Translations under genes and position numbers: made by a program
Assembly: GCA_963691705.1 (NCBI GenBank)
Contig: OY829543.1
Location: forward strand, 49,022,564 to 49,086,563
Reading direction: 5' to 3'
Length of the DNA stretch: 64,000 bases
From: Viola odorata
Lineage: Eukaryota; Streptophyta; Magnoliopsida; Malpighiales; Violaceae
Notes under the pieces: generated by a model
What the model was told of the DNA's origin: nothing
The model's database searches: none
Seen by the model: only the letters and a program-made list of their open reading frames with translations
Shown: positions 11,368-21,904 of the stretch, in pieces
Position numbering within the stretch: the stretch's first letter is position 1
How the letters are laid out: each line of letters opens with the position of its first letter

Positions 11368-13367
11368 ATGGCTCCCAAAACAAAAAAACCAATCCGGAAA
11401 AATGCTGCTGGACCAAAGCCAGCAGGCACTCCCAGCCCCGCTCCTTCCAGATCCAGATCACACTCGACCACCCCCAACTCGGCTTCGTTCAAAACAGCCT
11501 CTCCACCGCCCTTAAACCTCATCCCCGTTCCCTCTCCAACGGCTACCTCACCAGCAACCGTGGAGCAGCCCAGGGAGTTTACTCCGGTGGAAGAAGACAT
11601 CGAGATCACGGGCTCCATTCCTCCAACCACCACGACCACTAGAGGCGGCCGAGTGGTGAAGCTCCCTCCCGGATCATCCAAGGCCCAAGCCCAATCTAAG
11701 CCACCCTCGGCATCAACCAAGCAGTCGCCTCTTGACGCGGCTGTAGATCGATTCGTAGCTCCTCACCAATCCTTAACCGTCGAGGAGGTCCTTAAGGACA
11801 TCCAAATCTCCGACGAGGACCAAGAGGATATGGAGGAGCAAGGAGAGCCGGGTGGAGACCAAGAGAACGAAGACCTCGAAAGAGTGGAGGAAGGAACAGG
11901 GGAAAGCGGAGAGGCGGAAGGCAGCGAAGAGGAAGTGGATCTCGAGGCCCAGAGAGTGGCAGAGGAGGAGGAGAAGAAGCAAAAAGCAGCCGCGGCAAGA
12001 TCAGCGGCTAAAAAGGGAAAATCCAAAGCTCCCACAGCGGAGAAGCCAGCCACGCAGGTCACGCCAGTGGGTGCCAAGAGGAAGCTTCCTACCTCCAGTG
12101 CCGGCAAGCCCTCGACATCGAAGAAGTCCCGAGCCCCCGAAGTGGAAGAAGAGGTCGAGGCCGAGATACCAGAACCTTCATCCCTCGCCAGATCCAGTAC
12201 CCAACAGGTAACTTCCGACCTTTCTTCACCCCATGAGTGGATTATCTTTAATGACAAGCACTCTATTGATAAGTTAACTTTGCTGAATTCCAAGGGCGTT
12301 AGCTCATGTGCGCGCCTGGATTTTGATTTTCTGTCAAGGATGGGTATTGAGTCGAGGGTTAGGGAATATGTTGCCAACATTGGTTGGGAATCTTTGTTTT
12401 ATTTGGAGTATCCGACATATGTTGAGCTTTCCCTAGAGTTTTTCACAACTTTCTGGGTAGATGGGACTTTTAAGCCAAAGGGCAAAGTCGGTCCGAATTC
12501 TTCCACCCCGGGTTTGATTAACTTTAGGCTAGCCAACAAGTGGGAGCACTTGACTCTTGGGGAATTTAACTGTTGGTTAGGTTTTGTGACTAAAGATGAA
12601 TTAAACAGCCCTTTATACAAAAATGCCTTGACTGTTATTCCTCCTGTTTTTGATGCCACTGCTGCTTTTTGTGAATTAACCAATAAGTCTGATGCTAAAT
12701 ATGATACTAAGGGTAGTAAAGCCCATGAAATAGCTGACCCTGCTTTGCGTATCTTGCACCGATATCTAGCCCTCACCTTTTCTGCAAGATTTGGTTCCTC
12801 AGGGCAGATATCTGTGCAGGAACTCTTCTTTTTATGGTGCATGAAACACAAACGTAGGGTCAACCTAGGCTTTTGGATAGCTTCTGGGGTATTGCATGTT
12901 TTGAATGGTGGTCGTGGGCCTATTTTTGGTTCGCTTATCTCTCTATTTGCTGCAAAGATGCGTAAAATTGACTTGCCTGCTAGTAGCCTTTCCGAGCCCT
13001 TGGCATTCAAGGATTTGGATATCAGAACCTTGGATGTCATGGGCCATTTGTGTCTCTCATGTGGTGTGGTGAGTTTTATCCAGGTTGTGCCCCGGCATCA
13101 GAGAAAGTTTTCGGGACCAAGAATGACGGCATTTTCGATTATCCAGATCTCTCGGATCCCCATTCCAATGTCGCCCCTCGAGCCCCCGAAAGCCAAGCAG
13201 CCCAAGCAGAAGCAGTTCAGCAAAACAGAGCAAACCAAGCACCAAGTCAGCCCCCAGTTCCTCTCATTGTCTATGACCCAACCCAGACTCGACTTCTCCA
13301 GCTTATTCTGCGGGAACTTCAGGCTTTGACGGCTGAAGTAGCCCGTAGAAATTTGCCTCCGCAGTGA
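11368..13367 (+). pseudogene. Athila-1 env-like ORF with ATHILA ORF-1 type domain, shifted near its end
   Basis: Starts at ATG 11368 (MAPKTKKP). Residues ~1-280 are Ser/Pro-rich, then Glu-rich and basic, probably disordered and nuclear-like. Residues ~285-560 match the plant ATHILA/putative transposon protein domain (PF03078/PF20167 type), with FNDKHSIDKL, WEHLTLGEFNCWLGF and MKHKRRVNLG. The frame closes at 13329, but the adjoining frame carries a plausible natural C-terminus (ELQALTAEVARRNLPPQ) ending at 13365-13367, so a 1-nt shift between about 13050 and 13110 is likely. No signal peptide or transmembrane helix is obvious, so a true envelope role is doubtful. Confidence 0.7.
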
Positions 13368-13476
13368 CCCGCCATCAAACATTTTCACCCCGGCCCCCGA
13401 AAAGGGCCCTCAAAACAATTATATTTATTTTATCGTGCTGTACTTTTATAACTTGAACTCCGTATTTTGCTCTCCC

Positions 13477-13514
13477 CGCATTGAGGACAATGCGCTGCCT
13501 AAGTGTGGGGAGGG
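13477..13514 (+). promoter_or_regulatory. Hairpin plus purine tract downstream of Athila-1 env-like ORF
   Basis: CGCATTG-AGGA-CAATGCG (7-bp stem, 4-nt loop) is followed 7 nt later by AGTGTGGGGAGGG. The same module is at 22946-22982 in Athila-2. The purine tract resembles the polypurine tract at the LTR, so it may be an internal PPT-like site. Confidence 0.5.
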
Positions 13515-15053
13515 TTTTATTTATGCTTTTTGACTGTATGATTGCATGTTTACTTTTTCCGCTTGTTGTATGACTGTATGTTTTGTTTTTCGGGTTTTAT
13601 TTATGCTTTTTGTTTAGCCATGCTAGAAAAACACAGTTTTCAAACCCTCATTGGTTGCATGCGTCTTTCAACTTCTTGATGCATAGAAAAATCATGACAC
13701 CCTTCACAGCTGCACCTGAGCACGTATGTTTTAGGCCTGCTAGCCCTTATATCCATATCTAGGCCACAACACCAGTAGTCGCAGTTTGATCCCGTGAGCA
13801 TTTTTCGAACTTCATGCCCTTCATTTCTGAGTGAAAATGCTTAGCTAGGCACAGTCTAGGTTTGCATAATATCCCTGGGTATAGTCACTGTTAGGACATG
13901 GGAAAGCTTAGATATGACGAAAAGCTTCGCATCAATGTCTTTTTCTTTCTTTTCTTTTCTCTCTCTCTTATCTTTTCGAGCCCCCGACATTCCCCTTCTT
14001 TCCATATTCTTTCCTGACCATTTGTATCTTCTTGATCTTTTTCCTTGGCAGGTAAGGTAGCGATTATTGAGGGTAACGTCGAGGGCTAGACACCTAAAGT
14101 GCGCAGACAAGTTCAAGTGTGGGGAAGCAGACGAAAGCAAAAAGACTTCAAAGCAGAAAGTAGAAATCTAGGGCAAGAAAAAGCAAAGGATTTCGAGCCT
14201 TAGATCATTCAATAGATTCGAGCCCCCAAAACGTTTAAAGTATGGGGAAACGAAAAAGAAGTCACCACCGATGCTGGAAGCAGATCAAGGGCAAGCGCCG
14301 AGCAAAAAATCAAAAGTTACATGCCCCGGAAGAATCAAGGTTCTGTAACTGGTTCGTGCCCCCATTTCTAAAAAAAAATAAAAATAAAAAATAAAAAATA
14401 AAAATTCAAAATAAAAGAAGGGGGGCATTAATCAAGCAAAAAGAGTATCCGCATCTGAAGCCTCAGCAAGATCGTTTTCCTGCCCTCGAAAGAAGATCTC
14501 TGTCTAGCCCCCGAAACATCTCGTGCCCTCAATGAAAGCTGCCTTGCCACTTCACCTTTTCCTAAGCCAGGGAATCCATCCAGGTTATATCTGGTCCTTT
14601 CTTTTCTTTCCTTCGTTTCTCCCCTCATTTCTCTCCTATACACCTCCTACTTCTCTCCCTCTCACATCTCCATCTCTTTCTACCCTATTTTCTTTCTTTT
14701 TGCTGATGCGTTGCTTTTCCGATCGTTGATTGCCCATGCATGTGCTCTACAGTACTCGGATTGCCGTGCAAACTATGCTTGTGTTGTGTTATTTGCATTC
14801 ATGAGTGATAGCCTAAACGCTTGTTTTATTCTGAGAATGAGTGCAAATACTTATCTTTGTAAGGACTGCTGGTGATTGGGCTAGATATGGGAAAGTCTGG
14901 TTGGTAGGGTCGTTATCCTATCAGCCGGATGCAGATGCTTTTCTAGGTCTAGATTTGCTCTGTTTGGGTGTAGCCTGTAGGACTTCGTGCCGATTCTGTG
15001 TATTGGGAGTTGATTGTGTGTGTTTTCAAATGAGGTGGTTTTCCAATTTTGTT
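13515..15053 (+). other. Athila-1 3' noncoding region
   Basis: About 1.5 kb without a real gene. It contains polypyrimidine runs (13935-13975, 14600-14700), an A-rich stretch at 14369-14408 and another AGTGTGGGGAA purine motif near 14116. The corresponding region of Athila-2 has the same order of motifs, so it is a shared structural part of the family. Confidence 0.6.
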
Positions 15054-15092
15054 CATGCTCGAGGGCGAGCATGGGGGCAGTGTGGGGATGTT
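15054..15092 (+). promoter_or_regulatory. Hairpin and polypurine tract next to Athila-1 3' LTR
   Basis: CATGCTCG-AGGG-CGAGCATG is a perfect 8-bp stem with a 4-nt loop. It runs into the purine-rich GGGGGCAGTGTGGGGATGT that ends at the LTR. Known: the polypurine tract primes plus-strand DNA synthesis. The hairpin is not a standard part of it. Athila-2 has the same structure with compensating changes (24581-24600). Confidence 0.65.
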
Positions 15093-15498
15093 TGATAGCA
15101 TGTTCCATACTCTCTGTTTTGACCTCCTTTCTAGCCCTTTCGGGGGCTCGATGCTGCTATTTGACCTTCATTTCAGCTTTACTTGCAGAATAGCATCAAA
15201 GGAGGGAAAAGGCCGAAAAGAAGCGATTTGGGAGCATTTCTGAGGATTTCCAGTTTCGAGGCCTAGAAGGTCGAGCGATGTCAAGACCTCGACGCGAACC
15301 AGACCAGTGCGTAGTCGCAAGGCCTCGGCAGCCCTGAGCCTTCTTCAAGGAAAAGCATCTTCAAAGATCCGCCAGATTCCCCAGCGGTTCCAGAAGACAG
15401 CAGGCATGTCAGGAATCCCAGAATATTCCTATTGCAAAGACGCGTGCTGTCATCTCCTCATTGCCCTTAGCTGTTTTGTCTCCTAGTTAGCATTAGGC

Positions 15499-15506
15499 TA
15501 TATAAG
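15499..15506 (+). promoter_or_regulatory. TATA box in Athila-1 LTR
   Basis: TATATAAG in the context GGCTATATAAGC. It corresponds in place to TATATATAG in the Athila-2 LTR. Confidence 0.6.
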
Positions 15507-16525
15507 CATAGTTTTAGGGTTTTTGTAAGGACGGCTGTCCAAAGGATATTTTCACACATTAGTTTCAGCATTTTAATTTCTGGGAATCAGCTCCTTCTTC
15601 CCATCAAGAACAGCCTTTGTCTTTCCTCTTCGATTATTATTAATCTACCGGTTTATTCTAATCCTCTTCTTACTTTTCTTGTTTATTTGTTGTATGATTT
15701 CATATACCTACTGTTTATATTATAGTATGAGTAGCTAAACACCCCTTTCTTGGTGAAGGGTGTTTCTAAGGGTTGTAAGGTGCGGCTAAGAGGTCTAATG
15801 CATGCTTAATATATTCTCTTGTAGTACATGATTGTTTACCGATTTAATGTCATGCTTGTCTAGAAATGTTAAGAGCTTGATCATCTATTAGTATTTCTGC
15901 ATGAGTAACGTCATATTCCAGTGTTATAACTAACGCGAAGCCCTGGAGTTTGAGCAGACACCTAGGGGAGGCAGCGCGAGAGGCCTCACCTAGGGGTAAA
16001 CAGGAATCTAGGGAGTGATACGGGTCTGACAAACCGAGCTGTCGCGCCCTAGATCTGTCTTACCTCTCCTTCATGGGCGTTCAGAGTTTAGCCTCCCTAC
16101 TTCGAGCCCGGATAGGCCGGACGGTCAAGGCTACCTTTTGATGACAAGGGAGGTAGCTGGGAGGATGGCTGAACGTCAAGGTCACCTCATATGTGGAAAC
16201 GGGGGGTGACTTTTATCTAAGAAGGTAAGCAGGGGATGCGGTGTGGAAACGCGGTCCCTATAGCAGATCTACACATGAGTCTAGAAAACTTCCGCACCAA
16301 TGACTGGCCGCCCTAGAAAACAACCCGAAAGAACACCTTTCGCTAAGATTCTCTCTCTCTGATTTATATCTCTTTTACTTTCCTACGCTTGATTTTCCGT
16401 TCCCTTGATCTTTTACATTTCGTGCCCTGGATTGCATTTTACTTTCGTGCCCTAGATAAATACTTTACAATTCTGTTTTGTTAGCTCCCATACTCTGCGT
16501 TGATTAATTTATTAATCAACTTAAA

Positions 16526-16541
16526 CCCCCCCCCCCCCCCC
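16526..16541 (+). repeat. C16 homopolymer in Athila-1 LTR
   Basis: A run of 16 C follows a hairpin-like TTGATTAATTTATTAATCAA. The Athila-2 LTR has an 11-C run at the same place. Confidence 0.9.
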
Positions 16542-16703
16542 TAGTGTTCTTACTTTGGTTAGATTAGTGCTTATTACCTTGTCATACATTCTCATTAGCA
16601 AATTAATCCTTCAATCTCTGTGGTTCGACCCTGTCTTGCTCTGTACACATTAATTTGTGCATCTAGGCACCAGGAAAATATTAGTATATTTGAGTGACGA
16701 TCA

Positions 16704-18861
16704 TCAGTACCATGAGCGCTCCAAAAAGATGCAAGCTATGTGCCCCTCACACAACCTTACCGAGCATGCCCTCATCCAATATTTTTGTAAAGGTCTCAAA
16801 GCTCGTGACAAGGCATTGCTCAACGCCGCTGCTGGTGGTGCTATCACCAGACTCACCCCTGTAGCTGCAAAGGCCACCATAGAGTTAATGGCAAGAAATT
16901 GCATACCCGAGGAAAGTAATCATCCAGGGCAAGATGCCCAAGTAGCCGCGATGCAGACCCAATTGACCGCTATGATGGGCATGCTTCAGAACATGACCCC
17001 CGGACAGACAATTCAGGTCAAGACCTGTCAGATATGCAACATGACCGATCATCCAACAGATGCGTGCCCGCATATCCCCGATGAAATTCAGAGTATCAAC
17101 GCCATTGGAAATTACAATCAGGCCCCATACGGACATAATTACAATCAGGTGTGGAGACCACCAAACTCCGGTTGGGCCGGTCATCAGCAAGCGTCTAGCC
17201 CTGGACAACCTCCACAGCATAATCAGTACATGAATCAGGCCCAACCATCTTTCAACGTCCAAAACTTCCAGCCTAGATCTACCCCTCCCAACAACCAACA
17301 ATCTTTCTATCAACCCAATCAGGGCCAGACCTCCACTTCGTCTACCCCACCGGTTGATGAGGTAGCTCACTATAGGAACGTCATCACTGATCTACAAAAA
17401 CAAATGAGCGTCATGTCTGATCTACAAAAACAAATGGGCATCATGGCCGCGGACATGAAAGAATTGAAAAACAAGGGCAGATTGTCGCCCCAGACTGAGG
17501 CCAACCCAAAGCACAATGTGTGTGCTATGACTCTTCGCAGTGGCTATGTCTTACCCCCTCAAGAGCATCTAGGCCTCGACGTCGACAAATCCTTACTCCC
17601 TCAAGAGCATCTAGGCCTCGACGTCGACAAATCCTTACCCCCTCAAGAGCATCTAGGCCTCGACGTCGACAAATCCTTTCCAGAGCATCTAGGCCTCGAC
17701 GTCAAAAAGTCTCCTGAATCCGAAATCTTGGCCAAGAAAATACCCAAAGCCAAGTTCATTGGGCCTAAACTTCCAGAAGTGATGGAGGACCGCATTAGAT
17801 CTCCAAGAGGGATGACTCCACGAGGTGACACGAGCCCACAAGAATTTACCCAAGAGTATATACACAAGATCCTCGAGCCGCCCTTTCCTCAAAGGCTCGT
17901 CAAGACCAAGAAGAAGGAAGAGTATCAAGAAATCCTTGATATGTTCAGCAAAGTCCTCGTCAATATCCCACTTCTCCAGGCCATCAAAAATGTGCCCCGA
18001 TATGCCAAGTTCCTGAAAACGCTTTGCACTAACAAATACAACTTGGCCGGGGTAAACAAGATAAGTGTGGGGGCAAATTTCTCTGCCATTATCCAACAGA
18101 AGATCCCTCCAAAGTGCGAAGATCAGGGCATGTTTGTCCTCCTCTGCACGATAGGGACAGTCAGTATTGGCAAGGCCATGTGTGATCTAGGGGCTAGCAT
18201 TAATGTCATGCCCTTGACGATTTTCAACCGTCTTGGCCTAGGACCCCTCGAGCCAACCCCGCTTGTCATCCAATTGGCCGATCATTCCGTAATTCGCCCC
18301 GAAGGTGTAATTAAGGACGTCTTGGTCCAAGTATGCGACTTCCTATTTCCCGCAGACTTCTATGTCATTGCCATGGAGAATGAAGAATCCGCTAAAGCCA
18401 CAGATGTTCTTCTAGGGCGACCGTTTTTTGCTACAGCCAGGGCCAAGATAGACGTTCATGACGCATCTATCTCTCTTGAGTTTGATGGAGAAATCATTAA
18501 GTTCAACATGATGGAAGCCGTGCAATATCCTTCTAATCTTGCTTGTGTTAATTTTGCTGATACGATCGATCCTTTGGTTGATAAAGTTACTGACTTGAAT
18601 TCTATTGAACCTTTTCAGTCTGCCCTCGACAGAAGCGTCACGCCAGCAAGATTGGACGTCTTGGCCTCGACAATTAAGACTCCACCAGAATTACATGAAG
18701 TCTCTGCTGCGTTAGAAGAGCATTCAAATGTTGACGTTGTAGACCTTATTGTTACACAAGTTTCCAATCTTGACGTGGACGACTCTATCCAACTTGCCCT
18801 AGACAGAACTATTTCACCCGTCGCACTAGACCCCTTGGTCTTGACACTTGTGACTTCAGAG
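16704..18861 (+). CDS. Athila-2 gag and protease, part before the hAT insertion
   Basis: The frame is open from the junction with Athila-1 to the hAT insertion. Gag has LIQYFCKGL, then a CX2CX4HX4C zinc knuckle (CQICNMTDHPTDAC, near 17024-17065), a Gln/Asn/Pro-rich linker, four copies of a 14-residue repeat, and the conserved block before protease. The protease has CDLGASINVMP and LLGRPFFATARAKID. In contrast to Athila-1, the gag-protease junction is in frame. Translated residues beyond 18861 belong to the hAT. Confidence 0.8.
17548..17713 (+). repeat. 42-bp tandem repeat in Athila-2 gag
   Basis: Three full copies and one shortened copy of a 42-bp unit encode PPQEHLGLDVDKS-like repeats. The unit is in frame and absent from Athila-1 at the same place, so it expanded after the two elements diverged. 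Confidence 0.85.
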
Positions 18862-19129
18862 CAGTGTTTTCAGAACCGGACCGGACAGAGAACCGGAAAT
18901 GAAAATTTGGTGGTTCAACCGGGTTGAACCGGGTTCGACCGGATTGTAGTTGCTGGTCCGTCCGGAACCGTTCACACATTAAACCGGTAAATCTTAGACT
19001 ATTAAACCGGATTAAACCAGATTGAACCGGCTGGTTTTTTTACTGTAGCATTTTATAATATATCAAAATAAATTTATAATATATCAAAATAAAATATATC
19101 AAGTAGATCAAAAGTTGAAAATAAAGAAA

Positions 19130-19381
19130 CTATCTAACATTCAAATCACCCCTAATACCGGCTAAGTGTTGTTTGAATCGGAAGATACCCCCACCACTAA
19201 ACACCTTATTGCAAAAGTTGCAAATAAGTTTTTTCCTCTTACTTCCCACAAAATCAGCAACTTCTACACAAAAATTCCATGCAATATCAGTTTTTCCTCT
19301 TACAGGTACAGAGGCACTTGAAGGAGCAGAAGTTGAATCAGAATTAGACCCGGTCCCGGAGGATTGCATTGGTGAAGCCAT
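19130..19381 (-). pseudogene. hAT transposase N-terminal fragment with BED zinc finger
   Basis: From ATG 19381 (MASPMQSSGTG), a Ser/Ala-rich start leads to DIAWNFCVEV, then LICNFCNKVFSGG and RFKQHLAG, which is the C-C-H-H pattern of a BED finger. It stops soon after the finger. The dimerisation and DDE parts are not present in the element. Upstream on the minus strand, near 20340-20500, is a GC-rich stretch that may be the old promoter and 5' UTR. Confidence 0.8.
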
Positions 19382-20572
19382 ATAAAATAAAACCTGAAAA
19401 ATCATGTATGCAATTTAATTAAAGTTTAAACCAACAATAAAATATAAACAGCCTTTCTTTCGGCACCAACAACAACAGTAAGAGGAAAAACTACAATTTT
19501 TGCATGGAATGGAATTTAGTTAAATCATTTGGAACTAAGAGAACAAATAAAGTATGCATTAATTAAATCATTTAGTTATACATTAATTAAATAAATAAAT
19601 GATTTACTAATATGCATTTTGCATTTTTTTTCAGCCAAGTCCCGTATTACTTGCTATTTAATGAAAAAAATTGTCAATTTTGCTACAAATTAGTGGGTCT
19701 TACAATAGAATTGAGTAAATACTGTAAATTATTTAATAAAAATACTTGAGTAATCAAATTGTCAAATGGAAACCTCCTTAATTAAATTGTCCAAAAAAGA
19801 AAAAAACAAACGTTTTTTTTGCTCCTTAGTAATTATGTATGGAGTAATTATCATTCTGAAAACACTTTACTTAGTAAAATGACTCGTGATTAAAATCAGT
19901 CCATTACTACTAACTTCCATCATCCTCCCTGAATGACAAGAAAGCTCAACATTCCTAGATCTAATTTTCAGTCTTAGCCTACAACAATCTAAAGTTGATG
20001 CATTATAGAATTTCAAGATTCTTATACTATTAAATCCAGCACTTGCTGACTTCTTTCTTTCTTTCAACTTCTAAAAATGCATAGAAGGTCCATTCGGGCA
20101 TTTTAATTTACAAATAAGAAATATGATACCTTAGTTTGAATATGCATAATTAAGATATCGGGACTGGACATATAGCATCAACATGCCACTATGAACAATT
20201 CTGATAACAGAACCACCATTGGAGAGAAAAACCTTTAGCAAATCTGTTTCTCCAAACTACAATAACCAAGAAGGCCTAGTTTTCCATGGTACAGACTAGA
20301 ACAAATAACAATTCCCATTTTTTTACGAAAACAAAAAAAAAGAAGGAAAAGTTTCGTACCTGTCTGTTGCCGTCGTCTGTGCCGTTGCCGTCGCCTGTGC
20401 TGTCGCCGTCGCCGCACGCCCTGTCTGCCGCCGCCGATCGCTGATTTAGGGTTTGGGTTTTCGTTTTGGGTGCTGCTCTGCTGCTGTGCTGTGAAGTGAA
20501 AGTGAAACAAATTAAAACCCAAGCAAAAAGAAAGAAATACGCGGAAGAGGAGAGTAAATTAAGTCACTAAGC

Positions 20573-20615
20573 AAAACGACGCCGTTTTGGAAGGTATCAA
20601 AACGGCGTCGTTTTG
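20573..20615 (+). repeat. Paired AAAACGRCGYCGTTTT palindromes in hAT
   Basis: Two near-identical palindromes lie about 23 bp apart inside the right end of the hAT. The same pair occurs at 60824-60866 in the hAT fragment of the Harbinger element. Conservation suggests a protein-binding role, which is inference. Confidence 0.6.
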
Positions 20616-20805
20616 GCAAATGAGCAAACCGGATGGTTTGGGATAAAACCGGCCGGTTCGCCGGTTGACAAAAAACCGGCCGGTTCGTCCGGTCGGACCC
20701 GGGTCAGAGGGCAATCCGGTCCAAAAGGTGAATCAGACCGGAAACGTGAAAAATCCGGTTGAACCGGACCGAACCGGCCGGTCCGGTCCGGTTCTGAAAA
20801 CATGG

Positions 20806-21563
20806 CTTCAGAGCACTCAATTGTTGATAGTGTTGACCCTATAGATACACAACTCTTCGATCTTAACGCTGACAACTTTTCCCATCTTGTCCTCGACAAG
20901 AACATCACTACAAATTCAATGTCTGCCCCTTCTTTTCTACAGGACCCTAAATTGGAGTTGAAGAGCTTGCCGTCGCACCTTAAGTATGCCTACCTTGGCG
21001 AACATGACACACTACCTGTGATCATCTCTAGCAAGCTTGATCCAGACGCAGAGCGCGAGCTGGTGTCCACACTCAAAGGATACCGCGAGGCCCTTGGATG
21101 GACGGTCGTCGACGTCAAGACACTTGACCCAGCCCTTTGCACTCCTCAACTAGCCATGACTCCAGCTGTCGACATGACCACTTTTGAGGCCACGGTAACC
21201 CCCGCCCCAACTGCTACTGCTACTTCCTCGACCATCGAGGGCAAGACGCCCGATGATAACCCAACTCCGCAACCTGCCCAAGACACGGCTAAGACTAACA
21301 CTCACCACGATAAGTTGCTCTCTTCTAAAACCTTTGATACTGGACAAAAGGTTTTACTTTACAATTCTTGTCTGAGGCTTTTTTCCAGAAAGTTGAAGCA
21401 AAAGTGGACCGGCCCTTACCTTGTCAAGAAGACGAATGATCATGGTGTGGTTGCGATCCAGAATATGGACACGGGCCTCATTTCCAAAGTGAGTGACCAT
21501 AGATTGGAGCTATTCCATGAAGGTTTCCACCCTCTGGTGGTAGACCCACCAGTCTTGCCCTAG
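20806..21563 (+). CDS. Athila-2 linker and integrase C-terminal tail, RT-RNase H-integrase core deleted
   Basis: The frame resumes from the TSD without a shift. The first part matches the protease-RT linker of Athila-1 (LKYAYLGEHDTLPVIIS). A ~55-residue Thr/Pro/Ala stretch with no counterpart in Athila-1 follows. It then goes straight to the integrase tail (TFDTGQKVLLYNS, KWTGPYLVKK, KVSDHRLELFHEGF). All catalytic pol domains except protease are missing. The stop is TAG 21561-21563. The protein could supply gag and protease but not reverse transcription or integration. Confidence 0.8.
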
Positions 21564-21573
21564 ACGCCTAAAA

Positions 21574-21591
21574 TCGTCCGGGCCTGGACGA
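21574..21591 (+). promoter_or_regulatory. Hairpin just after the Athila-2 ORF
   Basis: TCGTCC-GGGCCT-GGACGA, 6-bp stem and 6-nt loop, 10 nt after the stop codon. It is equivalent in place to 10832-10847, with the last stem pair changed from G-C to C-G on both arms. Confidence 0.5.
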
Positions 21592-21904
21592 AAAAGATGG
21601 CCGGTCAAGGAGGCATTTCATCGAGCCTAATTTATTTTATTTTTCGTATCCCTTTCTTTTAATAATTAATTATTTTCGTTATTCCTTTCTTTACTTAGTT
21701 TTTATTATTATTTCCTGTTTTATTTGGTTTATTTAAGCATCCCTTTCCATTTTTCCTACTTTTATTTCCTTAATTCCCTCCCTTTGTTTTCTTTTCATTT
21801 TTATTATTAATTCCCTCCTTTCCTTTTATTTTTTCCCTCCTCCGCCTCAGCCTTTTCAAATTTTGAATTAAATGGAGCCTTTTTGCAGAAGGAGACCACG
21901 CAGG

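Larger units (their letters stand above)
6540..16703 (+). mobile_element. Athila-1, Ty3/gypsy retrotransposon with full pol and env-like ORF, 5' part outside the window
   Basis: In order: gag tail, protease, RT, RNase H, integrase, noncoding gap, env-like ORF with an ATHILA-type domain, long 3' noncoding region, polypurine tract and 3' LTR. This order and the motifs (DLGA protease, FMDD RT, Athila-type integrase) fit the Athila lineage. The 5' LTR and start of gag are displaced left by the Tat insertion at 6534/6535. The 3' LTR abuts the gag of Athila-2, so Athila-1 is inserted in Athila-2. The expected TSD is TCAGT (16704-16708), whose partner should lie beyond the left edge. Confidence 0.85.
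15093..16703 (+). repeat. 3' LTR of Athila-1 (1611 bp)
   Basis: Starts TGATAGCATG directly after the polypurine tract and ends GACGATCA, next to Athila-2 gag coding sequence. It aligns with the Athila-2 LTR (24619-26195) and the solo LTR at 58020-59684 through shared blocks, including a TATA box, the C-run and GTGGTTCGACCCTG near the end. The 5' LTR partner is outside the window. Confidence 0.85.
18862..20805 (-). mobile_element. Non-autonomous hAT element with BED zinc-finger exon
   Basis: The terminal inverted repeats share TGTTTTCAGAACCGGACCGG just inside slightly differing outer bases. It is flanked by a perfect 8-bp duplication, CTTCAGAG (18854-18861 and 20806-20813). Subterminal regions are full of CCGGTT/AACCGG motifs, as expected for transposase binding sites. 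The only protein part recognised is a BED finger exon on the minus strand, so the catalytic core has been deleted. The 1944-bp element interrupts Athila-2; removing it with one TSD copy leaves the Athila frame open, so the insertion is the younger event. Confidence 0.9.

Noticed and set aside
11763..12380. Long minus-strand ORFs inside the Athila-1 env-like region
   Set aside because: Glu/Lys/Ser-rich plus-strand codons give open opposite frames; no motif on the minus strand.
11368..13367. True viral envelope gene in Athila-1
   Set aside because: Position is env-like, but no signal peptide, transmembrane helix or glycoprotein features are visible; it matches the ATHILA ORF-1 type domain.
14523..15243. 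Small hydrophobic or Cys-rich ORFs in the Athila-1 3' region
   Set aside because: They lie in conserved noncoding retrotransposon sequence and are not conserved as protein in Athila-2.
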